Shown in pieces: positions 1 through 7,241 of a stretch of 64,000 bases of DNA. The DNA is taken from assembly GCF_001187505.1 (NCBI RefSeq), contig NZ_CP012150.1:620001-684000 (forward strand). The letters are read 5' to 3'. The notes below the pieces were generated by a model. It did no database searches. It saw only the letters and a list, made by a program, of their open reading frames with translations, and was not told where the DNA came from. The DNA is from Mycolicibacterium goodii (GTDB lineage: Bacteria; Actinomycetota; Actinomycetes; Mycobacteriales; Mycobacteriaceae). The position numbers were made by a program, and so were the translations under genes. The number at the start of each line of letters is the position of its first letter. The first letter of the stretch is position 1.

Positions 1-2
1 CC

Positions 3-332
3 GTGGCGGCCCGCTTGTCCACCGAGCAGAACGGCCTCTACGCCACCTCGAAGGGTGCCGTCGAGGCACTCACCCGCTCGCTGGCGGTTTCGCTGGCCCC
101 CAACAGGATCCGCGTGAACGCCGTGGCGCCGGGACCCATCGACACCCCACAGGCCACGGCTGCGCTACAGGATCCCGACTACGCCGAACGAATGCTGGGC
201 CGCATCGCCCTCGGTCGTCTCGGCGCGCCCCTCGACGTCGCCGCGGCGGCGATGTTCCTGTGCGGGCCGAGCTCGGCCTGGATCACCGGAACCGTGCTCG
301 CCGTCGACGGCGGCGTCACAGCCAAACGATGA
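3..332 (+). CDS. SDR family oxidoreductase, C-terminal part (cut by window edge)
   Basis: The C-terminal half of a classical NAD(P)-dependent short-chain dehydrogenase. The visible part starts just before the catalytic YxxxK motif (LYATSKGAVEALTRSLA), followed by the usual IRVNAVAPGPIDT segment after beta-6 and the C-terminal ITGTVLAVDGG strand typical of the FabG-like branch. The Rossmann GxxxGxG motif and the catalytic Ser lie upstream of the window, so the leading GTG is not the real start. The next gene begins 9 bp downstream, so this is the first visible member of an operon with a RidA protein and two aminotransferases. The substrate cannot be read from the sequence. Confidence 0.9.
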   Translation: MAARLSTEQNGLYATSKGAVEALTRSLAVSLAPNRIRVNAVAPGPIDTPQATAALQDPDYAERMLGRIALGRLGAPLDVAAAAMFLCGPSSAWITGTVLAVDGGVTAKR

Positions 333-341
333 AGGACTGCC

Positions 342-758
342 ATGAATCATGTCGTCACCGCTTCGACGCCCACGTCCATCGGGGCACCCGTCGGCAAGTA
401 CAGCCACCTCGTCTCGGTGGCACCCAATGCACGCTGGGTGTTCATCTCCGGCCAGGTAGGCACCACCATCGATGGCACCCTGCCCTCCGACGTTTACGGC
501 CAGGCCGCCCAGATCTACCGCAACATCGAACAACTCCTCGCAGAACTGCACGCCACCCCACGCGACCTGGTGCGCCTGCTGACCTTCGCCGTCGGCACCG
601 ACCTCTCCGGGTTCTACCGTGCCCGCGACGAGGTCTATGCACGGTGGTTCCCGACCGGTGACTATTGCGGGCACTCATTGGCGGTGGTGCAGGCTCTCGC
701 GAAGCCAGAACTTCTCCTCGAAATCGAAGGCTGGATCGCACTGCCGGAAGACCGATGA
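342..758 (+). CDS. RidA/YjgF family protein
   Basis: A 138-residue protein of the Rid superfamily, whose members hydrolyse reactive enamine/imine intermediates released by PLP enzymes. Family marks are the FISGQVG strand near residue 36, the amphipathic helix with QIYRNIEQLLAEL, and the C-terminal LLLEIEGWIAL strand. The Arg that binds the carboxylate in canonical RidA is not obvious, so the subgroup is uncertain. The stop overlaps the start of the next gene (ATGA). Its place directly before two PLP aminotransferases fits a role in clearing imines from that pathway; this is inference. Confidence 0.85.
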   Translation: MNHVVTASTPTSIGAPVGKYSHLVSVAPNARWVFISGQVGTTIDGTLPSDVYGQAAQIYRNIEQLLAELHATPRDLVRLLTFAVGTDLSGFYRARDEVYARWFPTGDYCGHSLAVVQALAKPELLLEIEGWIALPEDR

Positions 759-1867
759 CACTGAGCCACGAAGAGTTCCGGGCGTTGTTTCCCGCCCTGA
801 CCTCCCACACCTGGTTCGACACCCCTGGCGCGCCACCGGCAGCGGAGCCCGTAGCCTCCGCCGTACGCAGTGCGTTGGACGATTGGACCGCCGGACGCGC
901 CGACTGGCTGCAGTGGGATGCAGTACCGCAGCAGGTACGGACGCTGATCGCTGCCGCCCATCGGGTGCCCGCCACGTCCGTGGCGTTGCTGACGTCGGTG
1001 TCGGAGGCCGCCGCCACCGTGTCCGCCGCACACCCGACCGGCGCGGCGCTGGTCCTCGACAGTGAGTACCGCAGTGTCCGGTTCCCTTTCATGCAACGCC
1101 GCGAAGTGCTGTCGGTGCCGGTGGGCGCTGACCGGACGACCACACTGATCGAGGCCCTGCATCCCGGGGTGTCCCTGGTCGCGTTCAGCGAGATCCTCTC
1201 CAGCGACGGTGAGCGGGTGGATGTACGCCTGGTCTGTGAAGCGGCACACGCAGTGGGTGCACGGGTTTTCGTCGACGCCACGCAGTCGTTCGGAGTACTG
1301 GACACCGACCATGTGGCCGCCGGCGCGGACTACGTCGCCGTCCACGGCTACAAATGGATGCTGTGCCCGCGCGGAGCCGCCTGGCTGGTGGCCACCGATC
1401 ATTCCGGCCTCGCACCGCTGGCTCCGGGTTGGAAGTCCACGCCACGTCCGCACGGATATTTCGGCGGCGAACTCGAACTGGGCCCCGGTATCACCGGGCT
1501 GGACTCATCGCCGGCCTGGCTGTCGTGGATTGGGGCACAGGCGGCCCTCGACGTGCACCTACGCCTCGACATCCCCGCGGTACACGAGCACGTCACCGCA
1601 CTACGGGAAACGCTGGCCACACACGCAAGCGAACTCGGTTACACAGTCATCCCGAGCAGACTGCCCAGCCATCTCGCCGTGATCGAATCCGACCGGGACA
1701 CAACACTTCCCGAGATGCTGGCCCAACATGCCATCAAAGCCACAGCCACACCCACCCGACTCCGCATCGGATTGCATTACTTCAACAATCAACTCGATAT
1801 CGACAAGCTCGTCGGCCTGCTCAAGGACGCCCGCTCCGGGCCACCGATACACCAGAACACGAGGTGA
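755..1867 (+). CDS. Class V PLP-dependent aminotransferase (kynureninase/cysteine desulfurase-like)
   Basis: 370 residues, fold type I PLP enzyme of the class V group. The probable Schiff-base lysine is Lys200 in VHGYKWMLCPRG, preceded by the cofactor-binding Asp in the VDATQSFGVL segment. The start is the ATG overlapping the ridA stop; longer readings upstream would run through ridA. The next gene follows after 7 bp. The family includes kynureninases, desulfurases and aminotransferases, and the substrate is not identifiable here. With a class III aminotransferase next to it, a catabolic route with two amino-group transfers is plausible. Confidence 0.82.
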   Translation: MTLSHEEFRALFPALTSHTWFDTPGAPPAAEPVASAVRSALDDWTAGRADWLQWDAVPQQVRTLIAAAHRVPATSVALLTSVSEAAATVSAAHPTGAALVLDSEYRSVRFPFMQRREVLSVPVGADRTTTLIEALHPGVSLVAFSEILSSDGERVDVRLVCEAAHAVGARVFVDATQSFGVLDTDHVAAGADYVAVHGYKWMLCPRGAAWLVATDHSGLAPLAPGWKSTPRPHGYFGGELELGPGITGLDSSPAWLSWIGAQAALDVHLRLDIPAVHEHVTALRETLATHASELGYTVIPSRLPSHLAVIESDRDTTLPEMLAQHAIKATATPTRLRIGLHYFNNQLDIDKLVGLLKDARSGPPIHQNTR

Positions 1868-1874
1868 AACGCAC

Positions 1875-3182
1875 ATGACCGAACAGTCATCCCTGTACGC
1901 ACGGCACCGGCGGGTGATGCCGAGGTGGCTGGCGACCTATTACGGGGACGAACCATTGGAGCTGGTCTCCGGGTCGGGGCGGCACGTCAGCGGCGGCAAC
2001 GGACGCACCTATCTCGATTTCTTCGGCGGCCTGCTGGCGACGATGGTCGGCCACGACATCCCCGAGATCACCGAAGCCATCCAGCGCCAGGCCGGTCGGC
2101 TGTTGCACTCCAGCACACTGTATTTGATCCGTTCCCAGATCGAGCTGGCCGAGCGGATCGCGGCCCGCGCACCCGTTGACAACCCCAGGGTGTTCTTCGT
2201 CAACTCGGGTTCCGAGGCCGTGGAGACGGCGATGCTGCTCACCACCACCGCGCGTCGCTCCAACCAGGTGATCGCGCTGCGCGGCAGCTACCACGGCCGC
2301 ACGTTCGCCACGGTGGGCGCCACCGGCATCCGCGGCTGGTCGGCCACGTCGTTGAGCCCCTTGCAGGTCACCTACGCACACAACGGATACCGGTACCGCA
2401 GCCCGTTCGCGGAGCTCGGCGACGAGGCCTACAACGCTGTGTGCGCCCAAGAGCTGCGAACCATGATCGAAACAGGCACCTCCGGTGACGTGGCCTGCTA
2501 CATCGCCGAACCGGTCCAGGGCGCAGGCGGTTTCGCCAACCCACCGCAAGGGTTCTTCCTTGCAATGAAAGAAGTACTCGACGAGTACTCGATTCCCTTT
2601 GTGTCCGACGAGGTGCAGTCCGGATGGGGGCGGACGGGAAGGTCCTATTTCGGGATCGAACATTACGGTGTCCGCCCGCAGGCAATCACGTTCGCCAAGG
2701 GCCTGGCCAACGGACTCAGCATCGGCGGCGTGGTGGCCGAGGAGAGCCTGATGAACTGCCTGACCGCCAATTCGATCTCCACGGCCGGCGGCAACCCCAT
2801 CGCCTCCGCCGCGGGCTGCGCCGTCATCGATTTCATAGAATCCCACGATCTGCAACGCAACGCCGCCAAGATCGGAGACCTGTTGCAGCGCGGGTTACGG
2901 GAACTGGCACAGCGCCACAGCACGATCGGCGAAGTTCGTGGCGCGGGTCTGATGATCGGCGTCGAACTCGTGGAACCGCACTCCAAAACACCGGCGCCGG
3001 ACCTCGCCAACCGGGTTCTGCTGGAGTGCAGGCAACGCGGGCTGCTCATCGGGAAAGGTGGTCTCTACGGCAACGTCCTACGGGTCACTCCCCCGATGAC
3101 CGTGACAGCGGACGAGGCTCGGCAGGCTCTCGACACCTTGGACGCGGCCATGTCGGCCCTCACCCTGACGGCCGCGCGTTGA
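1875..3182 (+). CDS. Class III PLP-dependent aminotransferase
   Basis: 435 residues, fold type I aminotransferase of the omega-amino-acid/alanine-glyoxylate subgroup (class III). Visible marks: FFVNSGSEAVETAMLL, the SYHGRTFATVGATG segment, the cofactor Asp in PFVSDEVQSGWGRTG, and the Schiff-base Lys275 in ITFAKGLANG. The ATG at 1875 sits 7 bp after the previous stop and is preferred to in-frame codons inside the upstream gene. It closes the SDR-RidA-class V-class III operon. The family transfers amino groups from omega-amino acids, GABA, ornithine or beta-alanine; which of these applies is unknown. Confidence 0.88.
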   Translation: MTEQSSLYARHRRVMPRWLATYYGDEPLELVSGSGRHVSGGNGRTYLDFFGGLLATMVGHDIPEITEAIQRQAGRLLHSSTLYLIRSQIELAERIAARAPVDNPRVFFVNSGSEAVETAMLLTTTARRSNQVIALRGSYHGRTFATVGATGIRGWSATSLSPLQVTYAHNGYRYRSPFAELGDEAYNAVCAQELRTMIETGTSGDVACYIAEPVQGAGGFANPPQGFFLAMKEVLDEYSIPFVSDEVQSGWGRTGRSYFGIEHYGVRPQAITFAKGLANGLSIGGVVAEESLMNCLTANSISTAGGNPIASAAGCAVIDFIESHDLQRNAAKIGDLLQRGLRELAQRHSTIGEVRGAGLMIGVELVEPHSKTPAPDLANRVLLECRQRGLLIGKGGLYGNVLRVTPPMTVTADEARQALDTLDAAMSALTLTAAR

Positions 3183-3189
3183 CCCGCTG

Positions 3190-3346
3190 AGAACTCACCT
3201 GCATGGCAACCCGAGATGCGCAGGCACGCAACTCCTGTGCCACGTTCGATCCGGAAACGATGTGTCGCCTTGGGCAGCTTCCAATGCGATGCGGCGGCGC
3301 GGTCGAACAACGACGCGGCGAGTCCGGGCTTTGATGCCTTTCTCAT
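3190..3346 (-). pseudogene. Possible relic of the 5' end of a CocE/NonD-type hydrolase gene
   Basis: The short stretch between two converging genes reads on the minus strand, from the ATG at 3346, as a peptide with SLFDRAAASHWKLPKATHRF and then RIERGTGV. This resembles the start of mycobacterial CocE/NonD hydrolases (leucine-rich helix, LPPAT-x-x-x-x-IERG-V-R-VP). After RIERG the expected VP-x-x-x-G continues only in another frame, and no hydrolase domain follows. The reading is tentative. No other gene is visible in this gap. Confidence 0.25.
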
Positions 3347-3394
3347 CCTTCTTACACCTCGAAACTGGTTATGCCCCTGCACTTTCAGATGCGA

Positions 3395-4444
3395 TCACAC
3401 CTTGACGACGAGTTTCTTGGCAGAGACGCCTTTTCGTAGTGCGTCAAGCGCATCCGGGATTCTCTCGAGTCCCTCGCCGACAACCACCGGGTCGGGTGCG
3501 GCCCGGTAGCTGCCATTCGCCAGCGCATCCGGCAGGAAGTCCTCGTATATGGCCGGGCCGACCTCGTTGTCTTTGAGGCTTCCGCCCCAGATGGAGCTCA
3601 CCCGGACACCATGGCGGCGCCGGCGTGCCAACGCGATTCGCGTGAACAGTGCGGGCTGTGCGGAGGCGATACGTCGGCTACCGGGTACTCTCGCCGCGAT
3701 CGCCAGGGTCGGTGCCAGAGAGCCGCTGCCGATTGCCAAAGTGCCGGCGAGAGGACCGTCACCGATTTCGTCGATGAGTTCCTCGGCGGCGGTTCGGCTG
3801 TGGTAGTCGACGGCCGCGGCGGCGCCCAGCGAGCGGAGGTAGCCGAAGTTGTGCGGCGAGCAGGTGGCGACGGCGCGGTAGCCGGCATGGCGCGCCAACT
3901 GGATCGCGTTACTGCCTACGCTGGTGGACCCGCCCCACACCAGGACTGTCTCGCCGCGGTCCTTGGGATCGGCGGAGGGCAGCCGAAGCGCGAGCTGATC
4001 CTGCTGGAACATGCCCGATGCGGCGGTCGAGACCGACATCGGCAGCACGGCAGCGCGCTCGAAGGGCAGATCGTCAGGAATGGGTGCAACCATGTGCTGC
4101 ATGAGCACGACGTAGAGCTGGAAGGCGCCCTCTGCGGCCCGGTTACGGTTGCGCTCTATCCCCGCCGCATGGCCAACGACGCGATCGCCGGGCCGCAGCC
4201 GCGTCACTCCGGATCCCACCTCGACAACTTCGCCGGCGACGTCAGAGCCGACGACGGCGGGAAAAGTCAGCCACGGCAGGATCACCCGATAGGCGAATCC
4301 GGGCGCTGCGTCGATCGGATTGACCGCAATCGCATGTGCACGCACGACCACCTCATCGGCTGCAGGCTCCGGGTAGGGGGCGGGTCCAACCTCGAACCGG
4401 CCGCGGGCCTTTGGCAGCCACAGAGCCATGTTCTCGGGAGTCAT
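3395..4444 (-). CDS. MDR-type alcohol dehydrogenase / enoyl reductase-like oxidoreductase
   Basis: 349 residues of the medium-chain dehydrogenase/reductase superfamily. It has the N-terminal GroES-like fold (VVRAHAIAVNPIDA, VVGSDVAGEVVEVGSGV, GDRVVGH) and a Rossmann domain with VLVWGGSTSVGSNAIQLA near residues 168-185. The catalytic zinc ligands of alcohol dehydrogenases are absent: the usual GHE is GSDVAGE and there is no Cys cluster. It is therefore likely a quinone-oxidoreductase or trans-enoyl-reductase-like enzyme. It lies downstream of the TetR gene on the same strand with its own promoter region, where two TGACAG-type palindromes sit (4510-4554), so TetR repression is probable. Confidence 0.85.
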   Translation of the reverse strand: MTPENMALWLPKARGRFEVGPAPYPEPAADEVVVRAHAIAVNPIDAAPGFAYRVILPWLTFPAVVGSDVAGEVVEVGSGVTRLRPGDRVVGHAAGIERNRNRAAEGAFQLYVVLMQHMVAPIPDDLPFERAAVLPMSVSTAASGMFQQDQLALRLPSADPKDRGETVLVWGGSTSVGSNAIQLARHAGYRAVATCSPHNFGYLRSLGAAAAVDYHSRTAAEELIDEIGDGPLAGTLAIGSGSLAPTLAIAARVPGSRRIASAQPALFTRIALARRRRHGVRVSSIWGGSLKDNEVGPAIYEDFLPDALANGSYRAAPDPVVVGEGLERIPDALDALRKGVSAKKLVVKV

Positions 4445-4509
4445 CTCGGTACTCCTTGCTCGTTATCAACCGTCCGGGGCGGCATAGCCCATCACCCACG
4501 ACAGCTTGA

Positions 4510-4554
4510 TGTCAGTAACTGTCGTCAGGATAACAGTCACGACAGACACTGTCA
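4510..4554. promoter_or_regulatory. Two TetR-type operator palindromes before the MDR gene
   Basis: TGTCAGTAACTGTCG at 4510-4524 and CGACAGACACTGTCA at 4540-4554 are two copies of the imperfect palindrome TGWCAG-N3-CTGTCA, centred 30 bp apart. The same motif occurs twice before the TetR gene. They lie about 65-110 bp upstream of the MDR start, where a repressor could block transcription. Confidence 0.6.
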
Positions 4555-4606
4555 TCACGTGCGCTGTGCGTGATCACCGACGTGGAGAAGCTCTCGCGCG
4601 TTGCGG

Positions 4607-5194
4607 TCAGCGTCGGCGCGGCGATGTTCGGCCCGCGGCCAGTGCCTTGAGTTCGCCGAGCATTTCGTCGATCAGCTGCGCCAATGTGCGCTCGTTGACC
4701 TCGTCGACCCAGCGGTCGAATGCGATTTTGAAGACCGATACCCCGGTTTCCGCGGCCAGGCTCGCGGCCGGTTCTGCGGCGCCGCGGTGGCGGAGGGCCT
4801 CGGCGATACTCGAGGCGAGTTTCGCGAGCTTGATCAATTCGCGTTCTTGCAGCGCCGTGTTGGCGGCAATCACCGCCTGGCGCCGCCTGGCCTGCTCGAT
4901 CGGCCGTCCCTCGAACAGAATGCCGATGACCTTGAGCCCCGCAGCGACCGCGTCGAACGGTGCTGTGTGATCCGCGGCGCCGGCAACGGTTTGGACGAAC
5001 ACGTCACGCAGGGCGTCTTCGCCCCAGAACAACACCTCGCGCTTGTCGGCGAAGTATCGATAGAACGTTCGCTCCGTCAACCCCGCGCGCTGAGCGATCT
5101 CCGCAACGGTGGTCTGGTCGAATCCGCGGTGACTGTAGAGCTCCAAGGCCGCCTGCTCGAGGCGGCCACGCGCGTTGGGTTCCCACCGTCCCAT
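4607..5194 (-). CDS. TetR family transcriptional regulator
   Basis: 195 residues. The N-terminal TetR HTH spans about residues 7-55: alpha-1 ends in ALELYSHRGFDQTTV, the recognition helix region is AEIAQRAGLTERTFYRYF, and DKREVLFWG follows. The C-terminal half is a helical ligand/dimer domain. It reads in the same direction as the MDR gene. Two palindromes of the same type lie just upstream of its own start and two more before the MDR gene, pointing to autoregulation plus control of the MDR gene. The ligand is unknown. Confidence 0.9.
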   Translation of the reverse strand: MGRWEPNARGRLEQAALELYSHRGFDQTTVAEIAQRAGLTERTFYRYFADKREVLFWGEDALRDVFVQTVAGAADHTAPFDAVAAGLKVIGILFEGRPIEQARRRQAVIAANTALQERELIKLAKLASSIAEALRHRGAAEPAASLAAETGVSVFKIAFDRWVDEVNERTLAQLIDEMLGELKALAAGRTSPRRR

Positions 5195-5213
5195 AAGTGC
5201 CGACTCTAGTCGA

Positions 5214-5258
5214 TGACAGCTACTGCCATCGCTGATATGGTCATGTCATAGACTGCCA
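5214..5258. promoter_or_regulatory. Two TetR-type operator palindromes between tetR and the SDR relic
   Basis: TGACAGCTACTGCCA at 5214-5228 and TGTCATAGACTGCCA at 5244-5258 match the palindromes before the MDR gene (TGWCAG-N3-CTGYCA), again with a 30-bp centre-to-centre distance. They lie 20-65 bp upstream of the tetR start and immediately before the SDR relic, so they once probably controlled a divergent pair. Confidence 0.6.
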
Positions 5259-5262
5259 TCAC

Positions 5263-5331
5263 GCCCGCGTTGAAGCCGAACTCGGAAGTGTCGACCTGCT
5301 GTTCGTGAACGCCGGTGCCTCCCCACTCTGA
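5263..5331 (+). pseudogene. Relic of a short-chain dehydrogenase
   Basis: The plus strand at 5266-5328 encodes RVEAELGSVDLLFVNAGASP followed by a leucine and then TGA. The ...LGxVDLLFVNAG stretch is the diagnostic NNAG-type strand beta-4 motif of classical SDRs. The upstream cofactor-binding half and all downstream catalytic parts are missing, so this is a fragment of a deleted gene. It sits divergent to tetR, the usual place for a TetR target. Confidence 0.6.
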
Positions 5332-5413
5332 AACCGACGTCGGAATTCCTGATGCGGTCCGCATATTCGCCAGATCTCCGCGTTGTGGTCCACCTCATGC
5401 CAAGCTGACGAAC

Positions 5414-5782
5414 ATGACAGATGTGCGTGAAAAAGGCCTCCAAGTGCTCCGCGAACTGCTCCCCGACGTACCACTCGACGGGTTCCGACGCGACGGGTCG
5501 TTCGGCGATGAGCTGTTGGAGATCGGACTCGACAACGTTTTCGGCCGGTTGTGGAGCCGCGAGGGCCTGAGCCGTCGCGACCGCAGCCTGGTGACCATGG
5601 GCATTCTCATCGCCCTGCGGGCCACCGACGAGTTCGCCTCGCACGTCAAGATCGCCCGCACCAACGGCCTCACCGAACAGGAGATCGCCGAGGTCATCTA
5701 CCACTCCAGCGGCTACGCCGGATTCCCCAACGCCAACACCGCGATGAAAGTGGCCAAACAGGTGATCGGCGAGTCCGCGTAG
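5414..5782 (+). CDS. Carboxymuconolactone decarboxylase family protein
   Basis: 122 residues, all-helical CMD/AhpD-like fold. The core motif is RRDRSLVTMGILIALRATDEFASHVKIA split over two helices, with GLTEQEIAEVIYHSSGYAGFPNA after it. The AhpD CxxC redox pair is absent, so a gamma-carboxymuconolactone decarboxylase-like or uncharacterised role is more likely than peroxidase reduction. The ATG at 5414 gives the family's usual length; an upstream in-frame ATG at 5315 would add residues without resemblance to the family. The gene stands alone before tRNA-Thr. Confidence 0.82.
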   Translation: MTDVREKGLQVLRELLPDVPLDGFRRDGSFGDELLEIGLDNVFGRLWSREGLSRRDRSLVTMGILIALRATDEFASHVKIARTNGLTEQEIAEVIYHSSGYAGFPNANTAMKVAKQVIGESA

Positions 5783-5815
5783 ACGCCCGAGGCGCCGGGA
5801 AACGAGACCGAGTTG

Positions 5816-5888
5816 AGCCGCCTGGGGGAATCGAACCCCCGACCTATTCATTACGAGTGAATCGCTCTACCGACTGAGCTAAGGCGGC
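5816..5888 (-). tRNA. tRNA-Thr (anticodon CGT)
   Basis: Read on the minus strand, the acceptor arms GCCGCCT and AGGCGGC pair. The D arm is AGCTCAGTCGGTAGAGC, the anticodon stem-loop ATTCA-CTCGTAA-TGAAT shows anticodon CGT, and the T arm is GGGGGTTCGATTCCCCC. No CCA is encoded. It lies downstream of holB on the same strand. Confidence 0.96.
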
Positions 5889-5951
5889 GTGCCCATGCAG
5901 GCGGGACGAGTCTACGGCAGCGCCCGCCGCGCCACCAAAACGGTCCCGGCG

Positions 5952-7160
5952 TCAGCCCCGCAGCGCCTGCCCGATGGTGGCGACCATGGCGTCGACGGCG
6001 AACTTCGGCTTGACGTTGACGGCCAGGGCCTCGCGGCATTCGAGCACGGCCTCGATGCAGCGCAGCAGCCGGTCCGGGGCGGCGTGGGCGGCCAGCGCCG
6101 CGACCTTCTCCGTCATGTCCGGGTGGTTGGCGGTCACGGTGTTCGCGCCGGAGGACACGAGCAGCGCGTCGCGGAAGTACGTCGCCAGGTCCATCAGCGC
6201 GCGGTCCAGCGCGTCGCGCGACGCCCGGGTCTGACGCGACTTCTGCCGCTTCTCCAGCTCCTTGAGAGCGCCGGCGGCCCCGCGCATGGTGCCCGCGGTG
6301 CCCTTGCCGGTGCCGCCCGCGCCGAGCGCGGTCTTGAGCTCCTCGGTCTCGGTCTCGTTGCGGTCGGCGGTCAGCGCGATCGCCTCGGCCTCGGCGACGG
6401 CCACCATCTCCTCGGCGGCAGCGTAGGCACGTGACGGGGTTGCGGCATCGCGGGCCAGGCCCAGCGCCCGTTTGCGCCGCTCCCTGGCCTCGGGATCGGT
6501 CGCCAGGCGTCGCGCCCGCCCCACATGACCCCCGCACACCGATGCGGCCCAGCGCGCGTCCTCGGGCGGCAGACCGTCGCCGGTGACCAGCACATCGGCG
6601 ATCGCCTCGACCGACGGCGTCGTCAGCGCGATGTGCCGACACCGCGACCGCAGCGTGATCGCGATGTCCTCGGGATCCACCGACGGCGCACACAGCAGGA
6701 ACACCGTCGACGGCGGCGGCTCCTCGACCACCTTGAGCAGCGCGTTGGCCGCGCCCTCGGTGAGCCGGTCGGCGTCCTCGATCACCACGACCTGCCAGCG
6801 ACCCGTCCCGGGCCGCCGCGACGCGATCTGCACGATCTCGCGCATCTCCCTGACCGCGATCGACAGCCCCTCGGGCACGATGCGGCGCACATCGGCGTGG
6901 GTGCCCGCCATCGTCGTCGTGCAGGCCCGGCACTCACCGCACCCGGGAACCCCGTCGGACGTGCACTGCAATGCGGCCGCGAAACACAGCGCGGCAACCG
7001 ACCGGCCGGACCCCGGCGGGCCCGTGATCAGCCACGCGTGGGTCATCGTGCCGGTGGCGACACCACTGTGCGCGGAATCACCCCTGGCGGCCGCCGCAGC
7101 CGCCACCAGCTCCTGTTCCACCGCGTGCTGGCCCACCAGACGCGAAAAGACACCGCTCAT
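5952..7160 (-). CDS. holB: DNA polymerase III subunit delta prime
   Basis: About 402 residues. Delta' is a clamp-loader AAA+ subunit that, with gamma/tau and delta, loads the beta sliding clamp. Visible: VFSRLVGQ at the N terminus, a Walker-A-like GPPGSGRSVAALCFAAAL, the four-Cys zinc element between CTSDGVPGC and GECRACTT, Walker-B-like VVVIEDADRLTE, and ALLKVVEEPPPSTVFLL. The start is taken at the ATG at 7160; a TTG three codons upstream is possible. It is the Rv3644c orthologue by order, divergent from the adenylate cyclase gene 82 bp away. Confidence 0.93.
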   Translation of the reverse strand: MSGVFSRLVGQHAVEQELVAAAAAARGDSAHSGVATGTMTHAWLITGPPGSGRSVAALCFAAALQCTSDGVPGCGECRACTTTMAGTHADVRRIVPEGLSIAVREMREIVQIASRRPGTGRWQVVVIEDADRLTEGAANALLKVVEEPPPSTVFLLCAPSVDPEDIAITLRSRCRHIALTTPSVEAIADVLVTGDGLPPEDARWAASVCGGHVGRARRLATDPEARERRKRALGLARDAATPSRAYAAAEEMVAVAEAEAIALTADRNETETEELKTALGAGGTGKGTAGTMRGAAGALKELEKRQKSRQTRASRDALDRALMDLATYFRDALLVSSGANTVTANHPDMTEKVAALAAHAAPDRLLRCIEAVLECREALAVNVKPKFAVDAMVATIGQALRG

Positions 7161-7241
7161 CGAACCCAACAGTAATGGTCACGCCGACACAAATGGCTGG
7201 CAGCAGCGCTCAAGGTCCGCTCGGCCCGATACGGTAAACAG

